A stretch of 64,000 bases of DNA from Plazaster borealis (lineage: Eukaryota; Echinodermata; Asteroidea; Forcipulatida; Labidiasteridae). A program made the translations under genes and the position numbers. This document shows, piece by piece, positions 1 through 23,900 of the stretch (position 1 is its first letter; the number at the start of each line of letters is the position of its first letter). The notes under the pieces were generated by a model. The model was not told the DNA's origin. It did not search any database and saw only the letters and a program-made list of their open reading frames with translations. Location: assembly GCA_021014325.1 (NCBI GenBank), contig CM037461.1:22987376-23051375 (forward strand). Direction: 5' to 3'.

Positions 1-192
1 AACTGTAATTTTGATGCAAGACATTCTCAAAGAAAGCGCCCTCATGCGGTCAAAAATATGATAAATTAAGTGTAGCCCTCACCTTTGAAGTGGTGTCCGG
101 TCTTGCGATGTTAGGCGATATCTCATAAATAAATTAAAAAACACTTGGTCTCTACTTGTTAAGATAACTCTCCACCCCTGAAGTTGAGGCCA
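1..192. other. No feature recognised
   Basis: Unique-looking AT-rich sequence before the first MITE; the minus-strand open frame here overlaps the MITE end and has no recognisable similarity. Confidence 0.4.
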
Positions 193-849
193 TAGACTGT
201 GAAAGTCTCGCGCATATTTGAACTTCCGGGACCATTGTGGTCCCAGCCATATGGAGATTGACGTGGTCAAGATTTTGTTTTGTCAACTATTTTAGTTTTT
301 AACATGATTTATGACCATGAAGAATCTATATGTTGTTGATGTAATACTTAGTGATAAACAAACGTGAAAGTAAATCAATTCAACAATAAAACAAAGAAAA
401 CCCGAGAATTAAACTTGACCTTGGCTGCCGGTTGCTGCAAAAAATTAAGAATTTTGTGCTCATCTCCGATCACAAAACTTATTTAAACGCTTGGTTTTGA
501 TGCGCGATCATAATCGCCAGATGCTTTAATTGCAACGCGAAGCCATTTCATTTGCAGTCTATGGTTGTTGAGGCGTCAGTGTCCTCTATAAACTGCGTCA
601 AGCGCTAATTTTACGCCTGTATACCCAAAGATCAAATAAGAATCCTTGTCCCAGAGTTTCAATTTTGCTTCAATAATAATGAACACATTATTTGTGTATT
701 TATTATAAAAACTAAAACTGATTTTATAAACATGTAATGAGTAATTTGTTGTTAAGATTTTGTCATTAGATGTAATGATTTCAGAGAAAAAATTTTTCTT
801 CGTTTGATGTGTTTTCTCGTTCCGATATGCGCGAGACTTGCACAGTCTA
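193..849. mobile_element. MITE, family with terminal TAGACTGTGcAAGTCTCGCGC, about 650 bp
   Basis: The left end tagactgtgaaagtctcgcg is mirrored by cgcgagacttgcacagtcta at the right end. The same ends occur at 16633-16931, 24356 and 40392-40972, so this is a dispersed inverted-repeat family without a transposase. Confidence 0.75.
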
Positions 850-1184
850 TTATCGACATAATACAAATTCTTTGACAATTACCAACCTTGTCTTTTCTAT
901 AAGGATGAACAAATGAAATGATCACACATCGACAGTGGCTCTTTTTAATCTTAAAATTCTTTATTGAAATAAACTTGTTGAGAATTTTTACCAAACATTT
1001 ACTGTTACAAATAAATTTAAGGTACACATAAATTACCAACAACATATCTTTTACTAAGTGTGTACTTTTGCAAGGGTCAGAACTTGTCTCTCACTGGTCA
1101 ATTTGCAAGATGTTTATTGAGTAAACTAAATGGGGCCAAATATCATGCCTGTTACACAACACACTAGAATGAAATTTGAATCTG

Positions 1185-1398
1185 AGAAGTAACGTTTCTC
1201 AGATAGTGTATTCCATTTGCAGATTATTCTTCCTGCGTGGACATAACCGCTCCAGATTTTCGGCAATATCTATAAAAAAAACGCTACCACCTTTTGAAAT
1301 GAAATTTTCACAGGTTAGTTTTATGGTATATATCTACAACTATATAGGATTGAAACAAACAGTGGGTTCGAATTACCAAACGTATACAATCCCTTTAA
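1185..1398 (-). mobile_element. TTAA-MITE family 2, truncated
   Basis: Half of the roughly 400-bp family-2 element: it carries the internal gtggacataaccgctccag segment and the terminal ccaaacgtatacaatccctt followed by TTAA. Confidence 0.75.
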
Positions 1399-1993
1399 AT
1401 ACAGACGTACATGTATAATTTGGTTTGTTTGAATTAATCCATTGATCAGAAAATCAAATGGAATTACTACTCCAAGTCCACCCCAAAATTGCATGTACAA
1501 TATTAAATGTATAGGTGATGAATTGACGAGTCATAAAAGCTGGATTTACACCTGGGACATCGCCTCTGGTATGACTGCCCCTTAGATTGTTCCTGATTGC
1601 AGCAACAGCCGCCAATTCGAACACGGCATATTACTCGCTAAAGACGCAGTACACCAAAAGGTTCGTTGACGACATGACCACATGAATTCTTATGGTAGTG
1701 TTTTGATCGCCAGTAAGCAAAATACTTTTGCTATTAAGCATGTTTATTAAACGTCGGCTCAGCGCTATAAGGTCATTAATTGCAACTTCATATTCGTAAT
1801 GATCAAAAGGTCATTAAATGAAAAATGCGTATAAATTTGACAGAAATAAATCAAAACCATAACTGTTTTACTCGGAAAATAATTAGAAGACCACTCTTGA
1901 TCAATCACCCCATTTACCACAAGCCCCAAAATGTGCAAAAGCAATTTGATGAAACCCATACAAATTGCAATGATGACCTTATAGTACTGAGCT
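1399..1993. other. Intergenic, mostly unassigned
   Basis: No gene seen. The segment 1590-1632 ends in gccgccaattcgaacacggc, resembling one end of the palindromic family found complete at 50809-50949 and 57181-57307. Confidence 0.4.
1743..1748 (-). terminator. Candidate poly(A) signal of PSMC3
   Basis: AATAAA on the minus strand about 460 bases past the PSMC3 stop. This is a plausible 3' end, but no transcript evidence is available and the intervening 1994-2185 MITE would lie within the 3' UTR. Confidence 0.3.
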
Positions 1994-2185
1994 GGGCCCA
2001 ATTTCATAAAGCTGTTTAGCAGAAAACTGCTTAGCAAATTTCTTTGATAAGCAAGAAATGAGTGGGGTACCATTCACAGCAATGGTAACTGTATGGTATT
2101 TTGGCTGGTAACCTATTTTTCTTAAGCAAGAGTTTTCTGTGCGTCGCAAATTTTTTCGCTTGCATGCTTTATAAAATTGGGCCCA
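1994..2185. mobile_element. MITE with GGGCCCAATTTCATAAAGC ends
   Basis: Short palindromic element bounded by gggcccaatttcataaagct and its near-inverse ataaaattgggccc; related copies lie near 17268, 24718, 42875, 52342, 56935 and 63495. Confidence 0.7.
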
Positions 2186-2207
2186 AATGATAAGGTGGTG
2201 TAAGTAG

Positions 2208-12551
<10,344 letters not shown>

Positions 12552-12840
12552 TTTGTTTTTGAACAACTTTTAAATCACTTAATAAAACAGTCGTTGGTCA
12601 GCGCGACGAAGACGACTTGTCTACACACCACGTGGGCATTGTACCTGTACATGTACATCTCTTTTTATTTTTTAGTGGTTTAATAGTACGGCATACATCA
12701 GCCGTCGGGTCATGTCAGACACCTTGCTTTGTAGGAGGCTTTGTACGTACGTAGAGCGGTGAGCAATGACACTTGCGCTAGTTCCTTCCTCCGATGCTCT
12801 ACTGCCTACTGCGGATATGATGCTTTATGGTAAATGTAAG
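12552..12840. promoter_or_regulatory. PSMC3 upstream region, possible divergent promoter
   Basis: This is the sequence just upstream of the PSMC3 start and on the far side from GULO copy A. It is richer in CpG than its surroundings (12596-12620, 12700-12765) and holds a CACGTG E-box at 12629-12634. A plus-strand GTAAGT donor-like site lies near 12835. GULO copy A has a 3' splice site just before its ATG and so needs an upstream non-coding exon, which could start here. The link is inference; no TATA box was recognised. Confidence 0.3.
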
Positions 12841-13064
12841 TTAGTTTCTTCCTCAGGTTTATCACATTTTACTTTTATTTTATGGACAATGCATCTTACA
12901 TTTTTTATCACATTTTGGAATGGATGGAGACAATTCATAGGGGGGGGCGGGTGGTGGGGGCAAGCCGCTAATTAATTGTTTACAACGTGACTTGATTCAT
13001 GTGGAATTTTGCCGAAGTTTCTGGAGTAGAATGCACCGTACACTCATGGATCCTTTCTCTATGC

Positions 13065-13111
13065 ATGGAGGAACTTCCTCCATGCATGGAGGTAGGAATT
13101 CCTACCTCCAT
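13065..13111. repeat. Doublet of micro-palindromes ATGGAGG...CCTCCAT
   Basis: 13065-13083 (19 bp, ATGGAGGAA C TTCCTCCAT) and 13086-13111 (26 bp, perfect palindrome ATGGAGGTAGG...) lie 2 bp apart. They have the same core as the inserts at 48178 and 61620. Confidence 0.85.
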
Positions 13112-13900
13112 GCTCCATGGTACACCATACGCCAGGTCACTCTTTCGTACTGGAAAGAATAATATAATTTCTTTAATTTTTTAGTTTTTTTATCAAATTC
13201 TGTGCTGTCTCGTGTGTCTTGGCTTTCCTTCCTCCAGGGTTTTAGGTCGCCAGACTCCCGGACCTCTCTGCAAATTGACACACATGAAATTCTTGCAACA
13301 ACAAAAGAGACCAACTGAAAAATATTGAAACATTTTTATTTGAATTTGGTGCAATATTAATTAATTCTACCTCCATGGTTTCACTGATGGTCATTTTGCT
13401 ATACTACTTTGTGTATTTGAGATTGAAATAATTATGCGCTAACTTTTGGCATTTATTGTTTTAATTATTTGCATGTTTTCAGGCCTGGAATTACACGGAG
13501 GCCATGGCCTACCTTTCCCCTGGTCTTGGCCTTGGTGCCCCTTCAAAAGTGTCCCATAAACTTTCAGTTTTTACAATGGGTGCCCTTCTTGGAAATGAAA
13601 ATGGCCTTGCCCTCTCAAAGATGAAATTCCAGGACCTGTGTTTTCATTTCATTTCATTTTATTGATTAATTCTGGTTGTGAAGCCAAGGACTCTCAAAAA
13701 AGCGAACTTAATCACTGTACTAGCCAAGAACCTCATTGAGAGAAGACAAGGAAGGAAAATTCAGTTTTAGATGTAGGAGGAAAACCCCAGAAAAATACTC
13801 CAGGAAAATTCTACGCAGTGCTTTGATCATGACAGCAGCCCCGTTAATATTTTTGTTAGATGAGGCTGATCATAAATTCATTCATGGGCTGTTGAGTTTA

Positions 13901-14280
13901 TTAAAGGCACAGTACACGTTTGGTAGGTCTAATTACTCAAAATATATATTGGCATAAAAACTGACTTGGTAATGAGCAACAGAGAGCTGTTGATAGTATA
14001 AAACATTGTGAGAAACGACTCCCTCTGAAGTAACGTAGTTTTTGAGAAAGAGGTAATTTCTCACTAAAATAATAAAAACTTCTTGCAAGAAGTTTTTATT
14101 CCTAACTGAAAGCACACAAATTTGTACAACAAGGGTGTATTTTCTTTCATCATTTTCTTGCAACTTCGACGACCAATTGAGCCCAAATTTTCGCAGGCTT
14201 GTTATTTTATGCATATGTTGGGATACACCAAGTGAGAACACTGGTCTTTGACAATTACCAAACGTGTACGATGCCTTTAA
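13901..14280 (-). mobile_element. TTAA-MITE family 1, full length
   Basis: Ends ttaaaggcacagtacacgtt and aacgtgtacgatgcctttaa; central aacttcttgcaagaagtt hairpin present. Confidence 0.9.
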
Positions 14281-14621
14281 CAGAGTACAGGGTGGGTCAC
14301 ATACACTCAGACATCTGACAGACGGTGTACAGATAGTTGGTCTTTTATAGATTCATAAAATGACCCCCCCCCCCCAAAAAAAAACTACCCAGTACCACGC
14401 ATCATTTAAAAAGCATCGGTCCGTGACCGAGATTACACAATTCCAACCCTTTGTTAATTCGTTTTACAATGGTACAGAGAGACTGCCTCACCACTGTCCC
14501 ATGCCCAATTGATTGAGTAACGGAATTCAGAATTCAACCAGGGCCAGGTGCATGCTTTGACTCTGTTCGATCCTTCAGAAAGGGTAAGTGATAGGCTATC
14601 AAATACTATTTGGTTTATTAA

Positions 14622-14963
14622 TTAAAGGTATCGTACACTTTTGGTAACAGCTCAAAATCAGTGTCCACATTTTGTGTGATTCAACATATACATGAACAAA
14701 CAAACCTGTGAAAGTTTGAGCTCAATTGGTCATCGAGATCCCGAGAAAATAGTGAAAAGAGACCTTATGTGTTTTCTGTTTTTTCAAAATATCGTGCGTG
14801 ATAAAAACTATTGTTTTACTCATTTCTCAGAAACAATAGCATTTTAGGCAGAAATATTTTAAGGAACCCTTTCAACCATTACTTACTTTAAATCATGTAA
14901 GTTGTTTGTATATCTGTGAACATTTGTGTTTTTTGATCTTACCAATAGTGTACAGGGCCTTTG
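14622..14963 (+). mobile_element. TTAA-MITE, family 3-like
   Basis: ttaaaggtatcgtacacttt ... accaatagtgtacagggcct; the internal sequence (gagctcaattggtcatcgag, ctgtgaaagtttgag) is related to families 1 and 3. Confidence 0.65.
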
Positions 14964-15304
14964 ATGTGATCATAAATATAATTGATATTGTCTGTGCTAA
15001 ATAAAAAATTAAAAAATGGAGGAGAAAGATGCGAGACCATCTGCCATTTTGTCTATCCAGTAAGCGACAAATCTCAAATAATGGCAATAATTATTGGTTT
15101 TTTGAATGAGGGACTAAGCTAGTCGCTGGAGTTATTGAACCAAACAACGCTTTTTTTTAAACATTATCTGACGCCAGATGGTTTCCAGATGAGAAAAAGG
15201 CGTTGTTGGGTTCACTAACACGGACTAGGACAAAGCATATTTCTTATTTATTAATTAATTTATTTATTATTATTATTATTTGTGTGTGTGCAGTTTTAGC
15301 GGGT

Positions 15305-15704
15305 TTAAAGGGATTGTGTACGTTTGGTAATTGGAACCCACTATTTGTTTCAATCCTATAATAGTTGTAGATATACCATAAAACTAACCTGTGAAAATTT
15401 CATTTCAAAAGGTGTTAGCGTTTTTGAGATATTGCCAAAAATCTGGAGCGGTTTGTCCACGCAGGAAGAATAATCTGCAATTGGAATAAACAGTCTGAGT
15501 TAAGCTTTACTGCAGTAACGCTTCTCAGACTCAAATTTTATGGGGATAAAATATGATATCTTTTTCCATAACCGCAGTACTTTTGAAGTGTAAAGCTTCT
15601 CAAAATGTATTATATACTATCCAAAGCTGCTGTACTTCTTACCAAGTAATTTTTTATTGCCATTAATTTTCAGAGTCATTACCAAACGTATACAGACCCT
15701 TTAA
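15305..15704 (+). mobile_element. TTAA-MITE family 2, full length
   Basis: ttaaagggattgtgtacgtt ... aacgtatacagaccctttaa; its right TTAA is also the left TTAA of the next element. Confidence 0.9.
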
Positions 15705-16074
15705 AGGCATCGTACACGTTTGGTAATTACTCAAAATATATATTAGCATAAAAACTGACTTGGTAACGAGCAACAGAGAGCTGTTGATAGTATTTATAAA
15801 ACATTGTGAGAAAAGACTTCCTCTGAAGTAACATTGTTTTTGAGAAAGAGGTAATTTCTCACTAAAATAATAAAAACTTCTTGCAAGAAGTTTTTATTCC
15901 TATCTGAAAGCACACAAATTTGTACAAGGGTGTTTTTCTTTCATCATTTTCTTGCAACTTCGATGACCAATTGAGCCTAAATTTTCACAGGCTTGTTATT
16001 TTATGCATATGTTGGGATACACCAAATGAGAACACTGGTCTTTGACAATTACCAAACGTGTACGATGCCTTTAA
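15701..16074 (-). mobile_element. TTAA-MITE family 1, full length, abutting family 2
   Basis: ttaaaggcatcgtacacgtt ... aacgtgtacgatgcctttaa, sharing the TTAA at 15701-15704 with the family-2 copy. Confidence 0.9.
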
Positions 16075-16632
16075 GCTGGGATAAATTAGGCTGCAGTTTT
16101 GGAGCAATCTGGGTAGCCCAGCTTACACCCACATGGGCTAAGTGGGTGGGACATCTTTTGAGTCTACGCATGAAGGTCCTTCATAAATGGGTTGGCCCAA
16201 CACCCATTGTGGGGAAAAAAACAACCTTGGTGAATTATGCGTTGTCCCATATAGGCATAGCATGGGATACATCCGAGCATGTTGGCCAAAATGAGAGTTC
16301 CATTTTGGATTGCGCAATACATGTAGGGCCCATTATGGGCCAGCCCAGAATCTCAGTTTACCCGTTGTTAATTCAAGTTAATTTGTGCATATTATGTCCT
16401 ATTGTCATTTTATATTATCAAATACATAGTAATTAATTCACAATTTAACAACACAAAACTTTTCATCATGAAATACACGTAGTTAACATCTATAGCTAAA
16501 CGGAAAAGAGGAAGGTCCAATGGTCGTAGACCCAAATTCTTAAAGGAAAAATACAAATTTAGTAAGTTGTATTGGGCCAAAGCATGCACTGATGAGCAAT
16601 TAACTTGGTATTCCTACATTACTTAAAAGTAT

Positions 16633-16931
16633 TAGACTGTGCAAGTCTCGCGCATATCGAAAAACGAGACGAACAAAATCGAACGAAGACTATATTTTTC
16701 TATGAAATCAAATCTTCTTTTTGAATAATATTTATACAAAATTCTTGAAAATAAAATACCCATAGTAAGTTGTTATAAATAAATTTTCAATTTTATATAT
16801 ATATATAATTTTCATGGTCATAAACTACGTTAAACTAATTGACGAAACAAAATCCCGCCCGCGTAAAACTCCATGGTTTAAGACCACAATGGTCCTGGAA
16901 GTTCAAATATGCGTGAGACTTGTATAGTCTA
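16633..16931. mobile_element. MITE, TAGACTGTGCAAGTCTCGCGC family, short copy
   Basis: tagactgtgcaagtctcgcg at the left and gcgtgagacttgtatagtct at the right; an internally deleted relative of 193-849. Confidence 0.75.
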
Positions 16932-17119
16932 TCTTGCTTCACAGTGCGATATCTTCCTTGGGTCAACCATTGATAAAATGGCTGCACTTCAACTTAAGGA
17001 AGTAAGGAACAAAAATAAGGTTTGGGGATTCCCCTGGAATTGTAACAATCTTAAAGTAGCTAAGCACAGCAAAATAACTTACAAGAAAAAGAAAAAGGTT
17101 ACCACCTAAAATACAACAT

Positions 17120-17430
17120 GCAGCAAGTGTGACTGGTATCCTGCTTATTGTTGCTTAGCACAATTTCTTAAGCAATATTTTGTGCTTTAAGCAGCTTTAT
17201 GAGATTGGGCCAAGGTAATTAAACAGCTGTTAAAAACGTAGCTGGAGCTGCTTAATACCTGGGCTTAATTTCATAAAGCTGTTTCACAGAAAATTTTGAT
17301 TAGCAAATTCCTTTCCTAAGCAAGAAATGAGTGGGGTACCAGTCACAGCAATTTTAACTGTAAGGTATTTTGGCTGGTAACCTATTTTTCCTAAGCAAGG
17401 GTTTTCTGTGCTTAGCAAGTGCTTGAACCT
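17120..17430. mobile_element. MITE fragments, GGGCCCAATTTCATA family
   Basis: Two pieces (17120-17215 and 17268-17430) with gctttatgagattgggcc, ggcttaatttcataaagctg and the shared interior gaaatgagtggggtaccagt. Confidence 0.6.
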
Positions 17431-17454
17431 GTTGGCTTTCGCGCATTGGTAGGC

Positions 17455-17457
17455 ATA

Positions 17458-17488
<31 letters not shown>

Positions 17489-17895
17489 TCGAAGTCTTAT
17501 ATAGCGCACGTATCTACCAAACAAGGTACTCAAGGCGCTTAGTATATACTTTTTAAACAGAAAGATGGGTTATTGAAGTTATGAATTATGAGACCCAATT
17601 ATGTAGCACCTTATAATGTTTTTTACAAGGTGCTACGGCGCATTCAGCAGCCACAACCAGGAACACCGGGGCGAACCCCTTCTCTTTTCGATAAGTGCAC
17701 TGGGTTCTTTTACGTGCATTACACAATACACGGGACCAACGGCTTTACGTCCCATCCGAAGGACGAAGCAATGGTTAAGTGTCTTGCTTAAGGACACAAG
17801 TGTCACGGCTGGGGATTCGAACCCACACTCTGCTGATCAGAAACACCAGAGTTTGAATTCGGTGCTCTTAACCGCTCGGCCACGACACTTCCACA
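17455..17895 (-). mobile_element. tRNA-derived SINE, full length, with (ATT)n tail
   Basis: On the minus strand: a tRNA-like head gtggccgagcggttaagagc with B-box gggttcgaatcccc, a central ccttcggatgggacgtaaag segment, and a LINE-like tail with gcgctatataagacttcg and (ATT)9. The central block resembles the conserved core of broadly distributed animal SINEs (possibly MetaSINE; from memory). It lies just upstream of GULO copy A. Confidence 0.75.
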
Positions 17896-17966
17896 AGGCA
17901 AGAAAAAGTGTGTAAAAAATTATATAATGTTGACATAATTTTATATTTCAGATAAATTTGTGAAAA

Positions 17967-20900
17967 ATGGAAGGAAAAACATTCACCAATTGGTCAGGTG
18001 CTTTCTCCTGTTCACCTGAGCTGTATTTTGAGCCTAGTTCCTTGCAGGAAATAATAAAGGTGGGTGTTGGGTGAAAACAATCTTATTCAATTTAGGCATG
18101 TGATTTGTCAGGTTTCTCTTCCTGGTTTCGGGATTTTTTTCACTGATCTCCCGGCGCCTTCAGATTTTCTTGAATGAGGCAAACTTGCCATCACCAGGAT
18201 GAAAAGACTAGGTCTTGTTATGACTAGACCTTCAGCTATTTTAAATGATGTAGAGAGAGTCTGTAAACCTCGATGCAATGTACATTAGACCAACCATGTG
18301 CTCGATACAAAACGCCCTCGTAGGCCTATAGGATGCCAAAATATAATCTTGTAAATTTTGTTCATTTTTATAGTTTTATCCAATCACAAAGATCTCCTTG
18401 GATTTTATACATAAATTAAAACAAATCAAATGAATGTTTTGCATTCGTAGAATGGAGGGAATATTTTTCATCCGTTGAAACTATTGAATGTTCCATTCAA
18501 CTCGGCCTTGCCTCGATGAACGGAACATTCCGAATTTCACTTCATAAAAATATTCTTACCATTGTACTCTGTGAATATTTATTATTTCTATACCAATGAG
18601 TTGACCAACTATTTGAAACGAAACTGAATCTTTTCTATGTATGAATGATTTCCTTCCTGTACATTGTTTTTGAATCATGAATCACGGGTCAGACAACTTT
18701 GAGTCAAAACATTCTGTGGACCACAATTATGTCATCTTTTTCAGGCTAACATAGTTGATCTATCATTCAAAACCACAGTTGATGATATGATATTGAATGG
18801 AAAGACAGTAGGAGGGTTGACCTTTTAGTCTGTGTAATGCATTCAACACATGATGTCATATTGCAGGCTGGCGAAATGTGGTTGATATCATTCAAAACCA
18901 CAGTCAATGGTCAGGGTTCTGCCCAGGATTTCTTTAGTGCCGGAAAAATGTTTTTCCAAGTATGGTCAAGTCAATTTCCTTTTGATCGTGCACGGAGTGG
19001 TTACACACGTGCGCCCTGCAGCTGTGCCTTGAATGTAGGCCTCCAAAGTGCGCGCACGCCTTTACCGCCATGGGAAAACAATTTACAGCATCTATAGCAT
19101 GGTGCTTACTCTGCAGTTCATTTTCAATTGTATGAAACGCTATAGAATAGGGTACGCACTGTGATGAAACTGGTATCATGTTTTTCCAAGCGTAAAGCTA
19201 TAATCAGCGTGACTGGAAACTATTGCAAAATCAATGCGAGTTTCGTTGGATATAATGTACATCGTACAGGTGGGAGGGATGCTCGATCCTGGATCATTAA
19301 AATAGACTCAAACCAAAGAAGTAGGCTACTCGAAACTTTGGATGAAGCTTTTTACTGGTAAATCATTTTTTTACACGATGTTCAAAATATTTTGAAGGAA
19401 ATGGGCAAAAAACGAAAGGAAAATGTGTGGTGGTCGGAAAACGAAAAAATTCTGCTAGTGGTGGTAGGGGAATCCTGAGTGCCGGGCGGGTTTTCCGGCA
19501 CCGACCACCGTGGGCAGAACCCTGGATGATATTGAATGGTCAGATAGTAGGAGGGTTGACTGTGTACTGTGCAGTATGCATTCAACACATGATATCACAT
19601 TGCAGGCTGACGAAATGTGGTTGATCTCATTCAAAATTAGATGATATTGAATGGTCAGACAGTAGGAGGGTTGACAATGTACTGATGCATTCACAACATG
19701 GTATCATATTGCAGGCTGGCATAGTTTATCTGTCATTCAAAACCATTGAATGGTCAGATAGTAGGAGGGTTGACATTGTACTGATGCATTCACAACATGA
19801 TATCATATTGTAGGCTGGCATAGTTTATCTATCATTCAAAACCATTGAATGGTCAGATAGTAGGAGGGTTGACTGTGTACTGTGTACATGTATGCATTCA
19901 CCACATGTATCAATTGCAGGCTAGCATACCTGTATGTAGTTGATTGATCATAAAACCATCGGATTGAATGGTCAGACGGTAGATTTACATGTATAAGTAG
20001 ATAGATAGATAAAAACTTTATTATCCCACACTGGGGAAACTAAAACTGGCCTTGATGCAAATAGTACAGACTCAACTACTAAAATTTAGAACAATAAATA
20101 AACTGACATATGGATTAAACCGATAAAAGAAAGAAAGAATATCGGTAAGAATAAAATTATTTAAGGTAGGATTAACAAAGATTCATAATAATTATTTATA
20201 TACAAGGTTAAGTATTCATAAAAGGTAGTCTATAAAACCGAGGACTCAGAATAGCACAGCTACTTAAAATCATTGTAAAAACGAATTGCAGTTGGGGACA
20301 AACGAGTTGTTTTAGCGTTGTGTTCTAATTCTCCGTTGCAAAAGACGATGGCCCCAACGAATTAATATAAACTTTGGGTACATGGTGTGGGATGGGTCAG
20401 ACAAAATCATGTTCACTTTAGTACAGGAGGATGGTTGAAAAGTTATTCTAATTCAAAACTATAGTGGGTTGTATTGAAATGGTCCTAAGACAGACGTAAG
20501 AGGGTTGACTGTTTACTGTGCAGATGCATTCACCACATGATATCATACATGTATTTGAGGCTAACATAGTTGATCTATCATTTAAAACCACAGTTGGATG
20601 GTATATTGAATGGTCAGACAGTAGGAGGGTTGACTGTGTACTGTGCAGATGCATTCACCACATGATATCATACATGTATTTGAGGCTAACATAGTTGATC
20701 TATCATTTAAAACCACAGTTGGATGGTATATTGAATGGTCAGACAGTAGGAGGGTTGACTGTGCACTGTTCAGATTTTCACCGAATGGTGTCATATTGCA
20801 GGCTAACATAGGCCTATAGTTGATTGATCACTTAATTTTAAAGCCACAGAGGGTGATTTTGAATGGTCAGACAGTAGGAGGGTTGACTGTGTACTGTTTG

Positions 20901-23900
20901 TATGCATTTACCACGATATCATATTGCAGGCTAGCATAATTAATCAACAAGGTATCAGTCATAACCACAGTGAACATAAACATTGAATGGTCAAAAGACA
21001 GTAGGAGGGTTGACTGTGTACTGTGTAGATGCATTCACCACATGAAATCATATTGCAATGTACAACCAACCAATGGGAGGTCTTCCATTTACCTCATTGA
21101 GGGCACTGTTTTAGTATGTGACGACATGCTTGCGGTCTATGCTGCATTATGCCTTTAATTTCTTGATGTTTTATTTGCAGATCTTGGAGACGGCCCGGAC
21201 TGCAAGTAAGAAAGTGAAACTGACCGCTCAGGGTCATTCGCCGTCTGATATTGCAATGACTGATGAATACATGATTAATATGAATCGTTTCAACAATGTC
21301 ATTGAGGTAAGGTGGCTGTATGTACCTTGTTCCTTGTGCCATGTATACGTACTATTAAATGCCCTTCTGAAAAGCTGTTTGTTAGAAAAATTACAAACTT
21401 TAACATCAGTGTTCACTTGGTTTTGTAGTTAAAATTATTTTGTCATAATAAATTCTTTTGTCCTAACAAATTCTTTTGGCAACCCCGAACAAATTTATTG
21501 ACAAAGTACAGAGACCACCAACATTTTGGCTCGATAGCTCAGTTGGTAGAGTGCCGGCACGTTAATCCGGAGTTCGCAGAATCATGTCCCGCTCTAGTTA
21601 ATTTTGTTTTGTTCAACCCCCAAATGAAACCTCTTTTGTGCTCTTGTTTGTTTTGTCTTCTGTTTATTAAGTTGAACAAAGAGAAGCGTCAGGTGAAAGT
21701 TGAAGCCGGTATAACACTGGATGATCTGAACAAAAAGCTGGAATTAAATGGACTGGCTTTAAGCAAGTGAGTTTTCAACCCCGGATAGACAGGGTGGTTC
21801 GAAAAAAGTGTACCCACTTTTGACAGCCATTTTCACCTTCTTACTTTATAATAATAATATTTCATTCTTATATCAACAAATAATCTCAATGCACTTTACA
21901 TAATTGTTACAAATACTGGTAATCAGTTAAAACAATGATAGATTAAAATACATAAAAAGCACAAAAACATTGGAGCTACAAAAAAAATTATTCCTAAACA
22001 ACGATAAAATACACAAAAAGATGCATTAAGAATCAGTTAAATTAGAGAATTCACGATTCACAAAACAAACCAATATTACCTAAAGACTTAATAAGACGAA
22101 AATAATATGTTTTTAGAGCAGACTTAATGGACAAAAAAGAGGGTGCATTTCGAATATAATGAGGCAGTCTATTCCATACATTGGGTGCTGAGACTGATTC
22201 TGATTAAAACGAGGTTCAACAAAGCGTATTTCAGAGGAGGAGCGAGTGACAATAGAACTTTCTCTAACTCTCAACAAATCCGACAAATAATCAGGTGCTT
22301 GTTTATGTAAGATTTTATCCGCTAAAATAAGAATCTTGAACTCAATACGCTGTGCCACAGGAATCCAGTGAAGACTTTGGAGAATGGGAGTGATATGCCG
22401 ACATTTTTTAATTCGAGCTTTATAAGCTTTTACAATTTATTTTAAATTTATGGAAGTGGTAACTGTTGAGCATTACTGTAAGGCCCATGTCACACGAGGC
22501 AATTTACAGGCAACCAGTTCCAGGCAATCCCCATGAAAAAAAGGTATTCACATTTGAATGTTCACATATTTTTCTTGGGGATTGTAAGACACTGTTTGAA
22601 AAATTACTCATGTGCTACCGAAGTGGTCCTGTAGCATGTACTGCAGTTGGTTGCCTCCAAGTTGCCTGTAAAAGTGCCTCGTGTGACAAGGCCCTAAGGC
22701 TGGAGAGCTCAGCTGGTAGAATGCTGGCATGTTTATCCAGAGGTCGCAGGTTCAAGTCCCGCTCAAATCAATTTTTCTTTGTTCAACCCAAAATATTCTT
22801 TTCTTTTTCTTGTCAGCCTTTCTGCCATTGGAGATATTTCTGTTGGTGGTTTGATCAGCACTGGTACCCATGGCTCCGGTATCAATCATGGCATCCTAGC
22901 AACCCAGGTTAGTATTTGATATCTATTGACCCAATTTACCCTGATGGCGCCATCACAATATTCTTGTTTGTGCCATTTTGGAGTCAACGTACCTTTGTGT
23001 TATACAGTGTAGTACTTGTTTTAGGTGACGCGGTGTTTATGTGCTTACGTTCAATTTGGCTCCCAAATGGCAGACAGGTCTCGATTTCGGGGTGAAAATC
23101 AACAAGACCACAGGAGTTGTAGCTCACAAAGTTTACTGGACCAGAATTTTTTTACAAGACCAGAATTTAAATGAGAAAAAAATGCCTACACAGTTTATTA
23201 TTTGAATTCCTTTAATTTGGACAAGCACTAAGAGCAGATTTATCTCATTTGTAATATGGGTAAGAATTCTTCAATACTTGAAGAATTGAAGGATATTTAT
23301 CAGACTGAAAGTCAATATTTGAACAAAAACACAAGACCGCCGGACTTGTCCAGTCATGAGTTTACTGGCCTGATGAAGTGGTTTACATGTGGTAAAGGGA
23401 CTTCAGCAATGAAATTGCCAGCAGGACTAGTTTGACAGAATTCTGACTGGTCCTCGTGTATTTTAACTCTGCGATGCCTCGCCCCTGTCAGATTTACATG
23501 AATGCCATTAGGTACTGCAGCCAGTAGACCGTCGGGAAACGTGTATAACTCCTTTGTAATGTTGATTTCATACTTTTTTCAAAGCTAATAACCTTTCCAG
23601 ATGTTGTAGAGACAGTTTGAATGGAAAAAAAATTAACAAATATTAATTTTAAATTTTTGTGTGTTAATTAGTATGTGTTTTCACTGTAAAACCGCAAAAA
23701 AAATTGTGCACAAGTCTATGTAGAAAGTGTTTTCTAACTGGAGATTCCGAGCCCATGAGTCACACTGCCTATAGGGTCATAGACTATGTCAATCGGGCCT
23801 GTCTGAGGATAGAACTTAAAGGGTTTCAACTATTTTTGCTAAAAACTTAATGAGTTATTAACTAAAATGTGTTTTCGGTCTACTGGCTGCAGACCGGTAG

